Shown: positions 1 to 7,032, counted from the stretch's first letter. The stretch: DNA of 16,475 nt from Bacillota bacterium (GCA_016302545.1 JAEDNK010000026.1:1-16475); one strand, 5' to 3'. Numbers and translations: made by a program. Notes: a model not told the origin generated them from the sequence alone.

Positions 1-22
1 AATGTGGTAGAAAATGTTCTTA

Positions 23-51
23 TTGACATCATTGCAATAATGACATATAAT
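23..51 (+). promoter_or_regulatory. Sigma-A-type promoter of the AAA ATPase gene
   Basis: TTGACA at 23-28 and TATAAT at 46-51 are both exact consensus hexamers, separated by 17 bases. Transcription would start near 57-59, giving a leader of about 45 bases before the ATPase gene. The start region falls inside the tandem palindromes at 52-80, so this strong promoter is probably repressed under some condition. Confidence 0.8.
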
Positions 52-80
52 CAACTTAAGAGTTTACAACTCACGAGTTG
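52..80. repeat. Tandem palindromes, likely operator
   Basis: Two 13-base units, at 52-64 and 67-79, match at 11 of 13 positions and repeat with a 15-base period. Each carries an AACT-N4-AGTT palindrome (53-64 and 68-79). The second extends to CAACTC-AC-GAGTTG at 67-80. They sit just downstream of the -10 box, over the expected transcription start, where a repressor would block initiation. A second reading is also possible: GAGTT (60-64) and GAGTT (75-79) could compete to pair with AACTC (68-72) in RNA. The 2-3 base loops make a DNA operator more likely. Confidence 0.5.
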
Positions 81-103
81 ATAAGTGTTGGAGTGGTGTG
101 AAA

Positions 104-1498
104 ATGTTTTATTGCAGAGAAAAGGAACTTGGAGACCTGAACAAGCGTTATAATAACGGCAATTTTGAGTTCGTTGTAATGTACGGCCGACGCCGTGTTG
201 GAAAAACAGCGCTGATAAGAGAGTTTTGCAAGGATAAACCGACGATATTCTTTTCTGCACTTAACGCGACTGCTAAGGAAAATCTGGAGGCACTTTCTAA
301 GGCTATTTTCGAAAAGACAAATCCGCAGGAAATGGCAGGTGCCCCTGTATACAGCAGCCTTGACGATGCCTTTGCTGCTATAACCCGATTAGCCGAAAAA
401 GGAAGACTCATATTTGTTATAGACGAGTACCCTTATCTTGCCAAGGCAGATGAGTCGGTTTCTTCCCGTCTCCAGCATATTATAGATAAAGTATGGCAAA
501 ACACCGGTCTGTTTGTGATCCTGTGCGGTTCGTCTATGAGCTTTATGGAAAATCAGGTTCTTGGATATGAGAGCCCTCTTTACGGAAGGAGAACCGGCCA
601 GCTTAAAATTCAGGCGCTCACCTATAGAGAAGTTACGGTTTTTAATCCCGGGCTGAGCTGTGAAGAACAGGCTCTGATATATGGAATTACCGGTGGAATC
701 CCACATTATATAAACAAGCTGAATGTGTGTGACAGCATTGATGATGCCCTGAAAGAGAACCTTTTTAACACTTCGGGATATCTGTTTGAGGAACCGGAAA
801 ACCTGCTTAAACAGGAGCTGAGAGAGCCTGCAATATATAATTCTGTTATTGCGGCGATAGCCGGAGGTGCGTCACATTCAAATGAGATTGCCACAAAGGT
901 GGGTATAGAGGCAGGAATATGTGCCAAATACCTGAAGGTTCTGGTAGATCTGGAAATATTAAAAAAAGAAACACCTGTAACTGAAAAGAAAGGTAAAAAA
1001 ACCATATATACTATCGGGGATAATTTCTTCAGGTTCTGGTATCGGTTTGTTCCCCGTAATATGTCTGCAATCAGTGCCGGGAGATTTGAAAGATTATATG
1101 ATGTGACGGTAAAGAAACATCTGCATGAATATATGGGACTGGTTTTTGAAAAGATGTGCCGTGACTATCTGCTCAGATATGCAGACAATCTGCCTGTTCT
1201 GATTTCGGATGCGGGTCAGTGGTGGGGTTCAGACGCAAAGAACCGAAAAGAAGTCCAGATTGATATAGTGGGCATACCGCCTGAAGGCAGTGAGTACATC
1301 ATAGGCTCCTGCAAATATAGAAATGAAAAAATCGGGACAGGTGAACTGGAACTGCTAAAGGAGTACTCAGATGTCTTCGGCCGCGGCGAAAAGTATTATT
1401 ATTATATATTTTCCAAAGGTGGATTTACCGAAGGTCTTAAAGAAGCTGCCGTAAAGGAAAATGTATGTCTGCTGACACTCGAAGATATGTACAAATGA
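104..1498 (+). CDS. Archaeal-type AAA ATPase with C-terminal DUF234/nuclease-like domain
   Basis: A predicted cytoplasmic P-loop ATPase of the ATPase_2/DUF234 family, 464 residues from ATG 104. The Walker A motif GRRRVGKT is at residues 28-35 and the Walker B motif LIFVIDE at about 102-108. A sensor-like strand with GSS follows near residue 145. A winged-helix-like middle is followed by the DUF234 hallmark FWYRFV. The C-terminal region has a Glu in GLVFEK, an IDIV strand and a strand ending SCKYR, which resembles a PD-(D/E)XK nuclease core. Whether it cuts DNA is unknown. GTG 98 is in frame, but family members usually begin with MFYxRExEL, and GGAG at 90-93 can serve either start. The gene stands alone between its own promoter and a hairpin. 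It appears more AT-rich than its neighbours, as expected for these often mobile, patchily distributed ATPases. The biological role of the family is unresolved. Confidence 0.85.
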   Translation: MFYCREKELGDLNKRYNNGNFEFVVMYGRRRVGKTALIREFCKDKPTIFFSALNATAKENLEALSKAIFEKTNPQEMAGAPVYSSLDDAFAAITRLAEKGRLIFVIDEYPYLAKADESVSSRLQHIIDKVWQNTGLFVILCGSSMSFMENQVLGYESPLYGRRTGQLKIQALTYREVTVFNPGLSCEEQALIYGITGGIPHYINKLNVCDSIDDALKENLFNTSGYLFEEPENLLKQELREPAIYNSVIAAIAGGASHSNEIATKVGIEAGICAKYLKVLVDLEILKKETPVTEKKGKKTIYTIGDNFFRFWYRFVPRNMSAISAGRFERLYDVTVKKHLHEYMGLVFEKMCRDYLLRYADNLPVLISDAGQWWGSDAKNRKEVQIDIVGIPPEGSEYIIGSCKYRNEKIGTGELELLKEYSDVFGRGEKYYYYIFSKGGFTEGLKEAAVKENVCLLTLEDMYK

Positions 1499-1520
1499 TA
1501 AAAGCTGAATAATGCATAAT

Positions 1521-1573
1521 ATGCCGTCTTTGGCAAAACCTAAAAATGAGTTTTGCTAAAGGCGGTATTTTTT
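1521..1573 (+). terminator. Terminator-like hairpin abutting the next start codon
   Basis: Bases 1521-1539 pair with 1550-1568 in a 19-base-pair stem with three G-U pairs and a 10-base loop. Six T residues follow (1568-1573), then the ATG at 1574. It has the form of an intrinsic terminator for the ATPase gene. Its right arm holds the only apparent ribosome binding site (AAAGGCGG, 1558-1565) of the following oxidoreductase gene, so folding would also hide that site. Confidence 0.75.
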
Positions 1574-2899
1574 ATGGATTCAATATGGAAAAAAGATGTA
1601 AAGCTGCCGGAGTTTCCGGAGCTTAAGGAAGATAAAAAGACAGAAGTGCTCATCATCGGCGGGGGCATGACGGGAGTATTGTGCGCTTATTTTCTTCAGG
1701 AAAGAGGCGTGGACTATATGTTGGCGGAGGCAGAAAAAATATGCTCCGGCACCACGGGAAGCACCACGGCCAAAATTACGGCTCAGCACAGTCTCATATA
1801 CGATAAAATACTTAAAAGCAGGGGCCTTGAGACGGCAGCCATGTACCTTCATGCCAACCTTGACGCGGTGGAAAGGTTTGCGGAGCTTTGCGCAGGTGTG
1901 GACTGCGATTTTGAAAGAAAAACTTCTTATGTTTACTCTGTGGACAGCCTGACAAAGCTTGAAAAGGAGGCCGACGCCCTTGCCAGAATCGGCTTTTACA
2001 GCGAACTCACCGACAGGACAGAACTGCCTTTTCCTGTGGCAGGAGCTCTTGCCTTTAACAATCAGGCACAGTTTAATCCTCTGAAGTTCGTCGCATCCAT
2101 AGCCTCAGGACTTAAAATCCGTGAAAACACACGAATAACCGAGTTCCTCCAGACCGAAAAAGGTGAAAACATGGCGATTACAGACAGGGGCTTCAGGATT
2201 AAGTATAAAAAAGCCATCTTTGCCGCTCATTTTCCCATAAACAACAAGCACGGACTGTATTTTCTGAAGCTGTATCAGCATCGCTCCTATGTCATGGCTC
2301 TCAAAGGGGCGCCCAAAATCCACGGAATGTATGTGGACGAAAATAAAAAGGGGCTTTCCTTCAGAGGCTATGAGGATATGCTGCTTTTGGGAGGCGGCAG
2401 CCACCGCACGGGCAAGAAGGGCGGAGACTGGCAGGAGCTGAGGGATTTTGCCGGAATGTATTATCCTGACAGCAAGGAAATCGCCTGCTGGGCCACTCAG
2501 GACTGTATGAGCCTTGACGGCGTGCCCTATATAGGCGTTTATTCAAAAAATATGCCGGAATGCTTCGTAGCTTCCGGGTACAACAAGTGGGGGATGACCT
2601 CCTCCATGGTCGCCGCCATGCTCCTTGCGGATATGGTTACGGAGAGGGAAAATCCCTACGCAAAGGTCTTTGATCCGTCACGAGGCATGATAAAGCCGCA
2701 GCTTCTTGTCAACGGCTGTGAGGCGGTGAAGAATCTGCTGACGCCTACGGCCAAGAGATGTCCCCATATGGGCTGCGCTATTAAGTGGAACGTGACAGAG
2801 CAGACTTGGGACTGCCCCTGCCACGGCTCCAGATTTGACAAGGAGGGCAAAGTGCTTGATAATCCGGCAAACGGCAATTTGCCTGTAAAGGGAAAGTAG
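1574..2899 (+). CDS. FAD-dependent oxidoreductase with C-terminal Rieske [2Fe-2S] domain
   Basis: A predicted soluble flavoprotein of 441 residues in the DadA-like/YhfW-like family, coupling a FAD amine- or hydroxyacid-oxidase fold to a Rieske cluster. The dinucleotide-binding strand is VLIIGGGMTG (residues 25-34), followed by the SGTTGSTTAK region typical of the family. The Rieske ligands are C396-x-H398 and C414-x-x-H417, with two further Cys that could form the usual stabilising disulfide. Physiological substrate and electron partner are unknown. The start was set at ATG 1574 because MDSIW matches the usual beginning of the family. A TTG at 1553 would also be in frame, but it lies within the hairpin loop side. 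AAAGGCGG lies 8 bases upstream, inside the hairpin. No convincing separate promoter was found. It converges on the aldo/keto reductase, and both are redox enzymes, but they do not share an operon. Confidence 0.9.
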   Translation: MDSIWKKDVKLPEFPELKEDKKTEVLIIGGGMTGVLCAYFLQERGVDYMLAEAEKICSGTTGSTTAKITAQHSLIYDKILKSRGLETAAMYLHANLDAVERFAELCAGVDCDFERKTSYVYSVDSLTKLEKEADALARIGFYSELTDRTELPFPVAGALAFNNQAQFNPLKFVASIASGLKIRENTRITEFLQTEKGENMAITDRGFRIKYKKAIFAAHFPINNKHGLYFLKLYQHRSYVMALKGAPKIHGMYVDENKKGLSFRGYEDMLLLGGGSHRTGKKGGDWQELRDFAGMYYPDSKEIACWATQDCMSLDGVPYIGVYSKNMPECFVASGYNKWGMTSSMVAAMLLADMVTERENPYAKVFDPSRGMIKPQLLVNGCEAVKNLLTPTAKRCPHMGCAIKWNVTEQTWDCPCHGSRFDKEGKVLDNPANGNLPVKGK

Positions 2900-2921
2900 A
2901 AAGAAACGGATTAAGACAGCA

Positions 2922-2948
2922 AAAAGGCGGGTTATTCTCCCGTCTTTT
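2922..2948. terminator. Bidirectional terminator between convergent redox genes
   Basis: A 10-base-pair stem pairs 2922-2931 with 2939-2948, with one G-U pair and a 7-base loop. It is flanked by A and T runs, so it can act on both strands. The right arm and loop contain the last codons and the TAA (2932-2934) of the minus-strand aldo/keto reductase. The T runs are short (4-5), so efficiency is uncertain. Confidence 0.65.
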
Positions 2949-4080
2949 CAAGCTCCGTGTATTTGTCGTCGATCTGTTTGAGCAGGTCGATGATTTTTAT
3001 TTTCTGAGGGCAGTGGCTTTCGCAGTTACCGCAGCCGATGCAGTCCTTGCCGTTTGGCCCCAGCTCCTTATATATGCCGCTCAGCGAACCCCAGATGTAG
3101 TGGAAGCCCTTTGCAGCAGCCTCGTTGTAGGCACTGAAAATCTTTGGAATCTGTATTTCCTGAGGACATTCGAAGCAGTATCCGCAGCCGGTGCAAGGAA
3201 TGAAAAGGTCGCTCTGGAGTGCATCGGCAGCTTCCTTTACTGCCTTAAGATGTTTTTCCTCAAGTCCCTCTCCGTTGAAAAACTCGATGTTCTCCTTCAC
3301 CTGATTCAGAGCCGACATGCCGGAAAGAGTGCATATGATGCCGTCGAGACTGTCTACGAAACCGAATGCCATGTCAGCGTATGAAAGCCCTCTTTCTCTG
3401 CCTGCTTCATCCAGAATGCTGCGGCTTCTCTCACTGAGAGGATTAGCCAGCATACCGCCCCTGAGAGGCTCCATTATGATAACAGGTTTATTGTATTGGC
3501 GGCAGATGTGATAAAGCTCCTTTGCGTTGATGTAATCCCAATCCATGTAGTTGAGCTGTATCTGGACGAACTCCAGATCATCTCCGCGTTTTTCCATGAT
3601 TTCACGGAGCAGAGCCGGTTCGCAGTGAACGGAAAGCCCCAGATGTCTGATGCGGCCCTTTGCCATTTCCTCCTTCATAAGGTCGATGATATCCAGCTTT
3701 TCTATAATGGGCCATACTTCCTCATCTACATTGTGAAGCAGATACAGGTCAAAGTAGTCCGTGCCGCATTTTTTAAGCTGGTCCTCGAATATATCTGCGG
3801 CATCCTGCTGAGTTTTGCAGAGCCATGAAGGCATCTTGTCAGCCAGATAAAAGCTTTCTCTGGGATATCTTTTTGTCAGAGCTTCACGGCAGAATATTTC
3901 GGCTTCGCCCTCGTGGTATTTGTATGCGGTGTCAAAATAGGTGATTCCGTTGTCAAGGGCGTAATCCACCATTTCCTTTCCTGCTTCGTAGTCTATGGTG
4001 CCGTCCGGATGCATGGGCAGCCGCATGGTGCCGAAACCCAGGCGGGATATTTTACAATCATTAAATTCAGAATATTTCAT
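2932..4080 (-). CDS. Aldo/keto reductase with two [4Fe-4S] ferredoxin motifs
   Basis: A 382-residue cytoplasmic enzyme. Residues 1 to about 285 form an aldo/keto reductase TIM barrel with the catalytic tetrad D50, Y55, K82 and H116, the last in YLLHN. The C-terminal part carries two cysteine clusters: C296-xx-C299-xx-C302-xx-C305-P and C347-xx-C350-xx-C353-xxx-C357-P. These are the ligands for two [4Fe-4S] clusters, as in the ferredoxin-containing reductases common in anaerobes. It probably moves electrons between an iron-sulfur carrier and a carbonyl or quinone-like substrate; the substrate is unknown. The start is well supported by AGGAGG (4086-4091 on the minus strand) 5 bases upstream and by its own promoter. 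It is monocistronic and divergent from the amino acid permease. Confidence 0.93.
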   Translation of the reverse strand: MKYSEFNDCKISRLGFGTMRLPMHPDGTIDYEAGKEMVDYALDNGITYFDTAYKYHEGEAEIFCREALTKRYPRESFYLADKMPSWLCKTQQDAADIFEDQLKKCGTDYFDLYLLHNVDEEVWPIIEKLDIIDLMKEEMAKGRIRHLGLSVHCEPALLREIMEKRGDDLEFVQIQLNYMDWDYINAKELYHICRQYNKPVIIMEPLRGGMLANPLSERSRSILDEAGRERGLSYADMAFGFVDSLDGIICTLSGMSALNQVKENIEFFNGEGLEEKHLKAVKEAADALQSDLFIPCTGCGYCFECPQEIQIPKIFSAYNEAAAKGFHYIWGSLSGIYKELGPNGKDCIGCGNCESHCPQKIKIIDLLKQIDDKYTELEKTGE

Positions 4081-4126
4081 AGGTGCCTCCTGTTTTGCGG
4101 GCCTGAAAAGCCATATTTTATATATG

Positions 4127-4155
4127 ATTATATAATATCAGTCCTGTTTCGTAAA
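4127..4155 (-). promoter_or_regulatory. Promoter of the aldo/keto reductase
   Basis: Read on the minus strand, TTTACG (4150-4155) and TATAAT (4127-4132) are separated by 17 bases. The -10 is exact and the -35 matches 4 of 6. The transcript would start near 4120, leaving a leader of about 40 bases that ends in the AGGAGG site. Confidence 0.65.
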
Positions 4156-4186
4156 TAGCATCATTAAAACATTGCTTCAAAAACTA

Positions 4187-4221
4187 AAAAGCTTGTGTAT
4201 GCTTTTGTTTTGTGATACAAT
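4187..4221 (+). promoter_or_regulatory. Extended -10 promoter of the permease, with inverted repeat over the -35
   Basis: TGATACAAT at 4213-4221 is an extended -10 element, with TTGTGT (4193-4198) 17 bases upstream as a weak -35. The -35 lies inside an 8-base spacer between the inverted repeats AAAAGC (4187-4192) and GCTTTT (4201-4206), so a repressor could cover it. No regulator in the window is clearly linked to this site. Confidence 0.55.
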
Positions 4222-4275
4222 ATAAGGCATTAGTAACAAATACTAAAGTTTAGGAATAATTAGGAGAAAAGTAAT

Positions 4276-5718
4276 ATGGAAAACGGTCTTCATAAGAAAT
4301 ACGGACTGGTTACCGCCATATGCATGGTAGTGGGTATAGTAATCGGGTCCGGCGTGTTTTTCAAGGCGCAGACTATTCTGCAGAAAACAGAGGGAAACAT
4401 GTCCCTTGGCATCATGGCGTGGCTTATCGGCGGAATTGTTATGCTTTGCTGCATCTGTGCCTTTGCCATAATGGCCACAAAGTATGAAAAGGTAAACGGC
4501 ATAGTTGACTATGCTGAGGCAACGGTAGGCGGAAAATACGGCTACATAGTGGGCTGGTTTATGGCTCTTATATATTATCCGTCACTTGTATCGGTGCTTG
4601 CATGGCTGTCCGCAAGATATACTCTGGTGTTTCTCACGACGGCATTTCCGGGAATCACCCTCGCCATTCCTGCCGCAGAGGGCGGCTGCGTGGTAGGTCC
4701 TGAATGTATGGCGCTGTCTGTCTTTATGTTGTGTGCGGCATACGCAATGAACGCCCTTTCACCGAAGCTGGCAGGACGTTTTCAGGTGGGCACGACGGTT
4801 ATCAAGATGATACCTCTGCTGCTGCTTGCCGTGGTGGGAACGGTAGTAGGAATCTTCGGAGAAAAGGGCACTTTGGTGGAAAACCTTTCATATACGGGAC
4901 TTTCGGACACCCCTAACGGCAATCTGCTCTTCGGTGCCGTAGTGGCGACGGCTTTTGCTTATGAGGGCTGGATTATAGCCACCTCCATCAATGCGGAGCT
5001 TAAGGATTCAAAGAAGAATCTCCCGATAGCTCTTGTTACAGGTGGTATAATCATAGTTGCAATCTACCTGTTCTACTTCATCGGAGCAGCAGGCGGCGCA
5101 GATGTTCATACCCTTATGAACGACGGTGCAACAACCGCATTTATAAATCTCTTCGGAGGCACCTTCGGCAATATACTTAATCTGTTTGTGGCAATATCCT
5201 GTATGGGTACGCTCAACGGACTTATGCTGGCATGCACCAGAGGTCTGTATGCCGTAGCCGCCAGAGGTGAGGGACCTAAGCCTGAAATGTTCGGACAGAT
5301 TGACAAGGCGACAAACATGCCTAACAATGCGGCGATATTCGGACTGCTGCTGGCGGCTTTCTGGTTCTTCTTCTTTTATGGCTCCAATCTGGCGCCGTTC
5401 CCGTGGTTCGGTGTTTTTGGCTTTGACTCCTCAGAGCTTGCCATCATCACGGTATACGCTTTGTACATACCTATTTTTATCAATTTCATGAGAAAGGCCG
5501 ATGATCTGGGCGCTGTAAAGCGTTATGCAGTGCCGGCTCTTGGAATTTTGGGCAGCGTATTTATGGTCTTTGCAGCGCTGTACGCTCACGGCATACAGCC
5601 TTATCAGGCGGCGGCTGCAGAGGGCAGATTCGCCTGTCCGGTACTCTTCTATCTGATTATATTCGCAGCTGTTATTGGACTGGGAGTTTTTCTCAACAAG
5701 AAGAAGAGGGAAAAGTAA
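4276..5718 (+). CDS. APC-superfamily amino acid permease
   Basis: A 480-residue inner-membrane transporter with about 12 hydrophobic segments and little else. The first helix carries the broken-helix motif GIVIGSGVFF (residues 20-29), where APC transporters bind the substrate's amino and carboxyl groups. A second family feature is the AYEGWIIATSINAELKD stretch in the sixth helix region. The protein ends in a Lys-rich cytoplasmic tail. Family membership is clear, but whether it is a proton symporter or an exchanger, and for which amino acid, cannot be read from the sequence. The start is fixed by AGGAGA (4262-4267) 8 bases before the ATG. It is a single-gene unit with its own promoter and terminator, divergent from the aldo/keto reductase. 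Confidence 0.9.
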   Translation: MENGLHKKYGLVTAICMVVGIVIGSGVFFKAQTILQKTEGNMSLGIMAWLIGGIVMLCCICAFAIMATKYEKVNGIVDYAEATVGGKYGYIVGWFMALIYYPSLVSVLAWLSARYTLVFLTTAFPGITLAIPAAEGGCVVGPECMALSVFMLCAAYAMNALSPKLAGRFQVGTTVIKMIPLLLLAVVGTVVGIFGEKGTLVENLSYTGLSDTPNGNLLFGAVVATAFAYEGWIIATSINAELKDSKKNLPIALVTGGIIIVAIYLFYFIGAAGGADVHTLMNDGATTAFINLFGGTFGNILNLFVAISCMGTLNGLMLACTRGLYAVAARGEGPKPEMFGQIDKATNMPNNAAIFGLLLAAFWFFFFYGSNLAPFPWFGVFGFDSSELAIITVYALYIPIFINFMRKADDLGAVKRYAVPALGILGSVFMVFAALYAHGIQPYQAAAAEGRFACPVLFYLIIFAAVIGLGVFLNKKKREK

Positions 5719-5763
5719 ACTCGATAAATCGCGAACGTAAAAACGTAAATAAGTGTGTTAATT

Positions 5764-5793
5764 TCGGCATTGCTTGTGCAGTGCCGATTTTTT
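5764..5793 (+). terminator. Rho-independent terminator of the permease
   Basis: A 10-base-pair stem pairs 5764-5773 with 5778-5787, with one G-U pair. It has a TTGT loop and is followed directly by six T residues (5788-5793). It closes the permease unit 45 bases after its stop. Confidence 0.88.
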
Positions 5794-5841
5794 CTGGTGA
5801 CTCAAGGTTTTTGGAACAAGCACAATGTTACGGTAAACCTC

Positions 5842-5875
5842 ATACTTTTCTTTTTGTTGAGAGCATAAAAAGTAT
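5842..5875. repeat. 8-bp inverted repeat upstream of the XRE promoter
   Basis: ATACTTTT (5842-5849) and AAAAGTAT (5868-5875) are exact inverted repeats 18 bases apart. The right arm touches the -35 box of the XRE operon. It could be an additional regulator site or chance in AT-rich DNA. Confidence 0.35.
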
Positions 5876-5894
5876 TGACAAGGAAAGTTGTCAA
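5875..5894. promoter_or_regulatory. Operator 1, palindrome over the -35 and spacer
   Basis: A perfect TTGACAA-N6-TTGTCAA palindrome. It contains the -35 hexamer, so a bound dimer would exclude RNA polymerase. It differs from operator 2 only at one base of the 6-base centre. The first gene of the operon encodes an XRE-type repressor, the obvious candidate to bind it. Confidence 0.8.
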
Positions 5895-5903
5895 TGGTAT
5901 ACT
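5875..5903 (+). promoter_or_regulatory. Promoter of the XRE-DUF3169-ABC operon
   Basis: TTGACA (5875-5880) and TATACT (5898-5903) are 17 bases apart, and TGG before the -10 makes it an extended -10 element. This would be a very strong promoter if left uncontrolled. Its -35 and most of the spacer form the first palindromic operator, which implies control by repression. Confidence 0.85.
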
Positions 5904-5907
5904 GCAT

Positions 5908-5927
5908 TTGACAAGAAAAGTTGTCAA
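5908..5927. promoter_or_regulatory. Operator 2, palindrome over the transcription start
   Basis: A second perfect TTGACAA-N6-TTGTCAA palindrome, 33 bases downstream of the first (about three helical turns, so on the same face of the DNA). It covers the expected start of transcription near 5910. Two equally spaced, near-identical sites suggest cooperative binding of two repressor dimers. Confidence 0.8.
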
Positions 5928-5972
5928 ATTGCTAAAGACTGATGCAGCCTTGTGCAGGAAGGAGGCAGACAT

Positions 5973-6209
5973 ATGCCTTTATATAACAAACTGAAGGAAT
6001 ACCGGGCCATTATCGGCGTCAACCAGACCCGGATGGGAGAGCTTGCCGGTGTTTCAAGGCAGACTATCAGCCAGATAGAGCGGGGAGACTATTCGCCGTC
6101 GGTTACACTGGCGCTGAAGATAGCGAAGATATGCAATGCGAAAGTAGAGGATATTTTCAGCTACGAGGAAGATGAAGATAATGATGACAAGGAGAAGGAG
6201 GAGTTTTAG
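5973..6209 (+). CDS. Small XRE-family HTH regulator, probable autorepressor
   Basis: A 78-residue protein that is almost entirely one Cro/C1-type helix-turn-helix (about residues 5-62), with the recognition segment GVSRQTISQIERGDYSPS. It ends in an acidic tail rich in Glu and Asp. Proteins of this YvaO-like type act as small dimeric repressors with no ligand domain. The start is ATG 5973, with AAGGAGG at 5959-5965 and a 7-base spacer; an in-frame GTG at 5952 lies ahead of that site and is rejected. The stop is one base before the next start, so the gene is the first of a five-gene operon. The two palindromes in its promoter fit binding by its own product. The signal that relieves repression is not visible and could come through the membrane partner encoded next. 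Confidence 0.9.
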   Translation: MPLYNKLKEYRAIIGVNQTRMGELAGVSRQTISQIERGDYSPSVTLALKIAKICNAKVEDIFSYEEDEDNDDKEKEEF

Positions 6210-6210
6210 G

Positions 6211-7032
6211 ATGAGAGAGAATAACAAGGCGGAAAATAACAAAAAAGAGAACAAAGCAGCATTGAAAAAATTCATACCCATGCTCATAGTGTGTGCTCTT
6301 ATCGGCGGTCTGGTAGGCGGCGCCAGTTCGTTTATAGGATACAGTGATTTTTCGGGAAGCATAGTTGAGGCAGCGCTGCTCATAGTGAACATGGTGAGTC
6401 CCTGGGCTGTCATAATTCTGGGAGTATTAAGCTTTATCGTCTGCTGGGTGATATATAGAAAGGCCAGGGCAATGTATGAAGGCGCACTGACATCAGCCAA
6501 GGTGACCGGGGAGTCCGGGGAGCCCGATGAACAGATAATCGAGGCGGTAGAGGATAAATTATCTCAGGGAATGTTCATACTCAGCGTAATCATGATCGTT
6601 CAGATGCTTTTTTTCGGAATTATGATGGCTGATCTTGAAAATATAGCAGACAGCAGCTTCGCCCTAGCGATGGCAGCGGCAGGAGTTTTCGTAGCAGGCA
6701 ATCTGGCCCAGCTCAAGCAGCAGCAGCTCATGGTGGACCTTGAGAAGGAGATGAATCCGTCCAAGAAGGGCAGCGTTTACGATGCCAAATTCCGCGACAA
6801 GTGGGAGGAAAGCTGCGACGAACTTGAAAAAATAATAATATATAAATCGGCATATAAAGCATATAAGACAACAGCTTTGACCTGTGTGATTCTGTGGATT
6901 GTTACGGCGACACTCAGTATTGCATTCAAAACAGGACCGCTGCCAAGCATTGCGGTATCTATAATCTGGCTGGTTCAGACGGTGTCCTACTGCAGAGAGG
7001 CAATGAAACTTGAAAGAGGAGGAAACAGGTAA
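6211..7032 (+). CDS. DUF3169-family membrane protein
   Basis: A 273-residue integral membrane protein of no known function. A Lys/Asn-rich N-terminus is followed by about six hydrophobic segments (roughly residues 21-43, 60-82, 121-140, 149-166, 219-239 and 244-262). A cytoplasmic loop at about 187-210 contains GSVYDAKFRDKWEESCDELE, which resembles the conserved stretch I recall for DUF3169. The start is ATG 6211 with GGAGGAG (6197-6203) 7 bases ahead. An upstream in-frame ATG at 6172 would overlap the XRE gene and lacks a site. The stop TAA directly touches the ATG of the ABC ATPase. The position between repressor and transporter suggests a role in sensing or in modulating either one, but this is inference. 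Confidence 0.85.
   Translation: MRENNKAENNKKENKAALKKFIPMLIVCALIGGLVGGASSFIGYSDFSGSIVEAALLIVNMVSPWAVIILGVLSFIVCWVIYRKARAMYEGALTSAKVTGESGEPDEQIIEAVEDKLSQGMFILSVIMIVQMLFFGIMMADLENIADSSFALAMAAAGVFVAGNLAQLKQQQLMVDLEKEMNPSKKGSVYDAKFRDKWEESCDELEKIIIYKSAYKAYKTTALTCVILWIVTATLSIAFKTGPLPSIAVSIIWLVQTVSYCREAMKLERGGNR

Noticed and set aside
1506..1520. CATAAT as a -10 for the oxidoreductase gene
   Set aside because: No -35 match lies 16-18 bases upstream and the region is within or just after the ATPase stop.
3950..3956. TTGTCAA matching half of the XRE operator
   Set aside because: It is a single half site inside the aldo/keto reductase coding sequence with no inverted partner nearby.
6054..6500. Minus-strand open frame of 148 codons across the XRE and DUF3169 genes
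   Set aside because: Its hydrophobic content mirrors the membrane segments of the real gene on the other strand, and it overlaps two strong genes.
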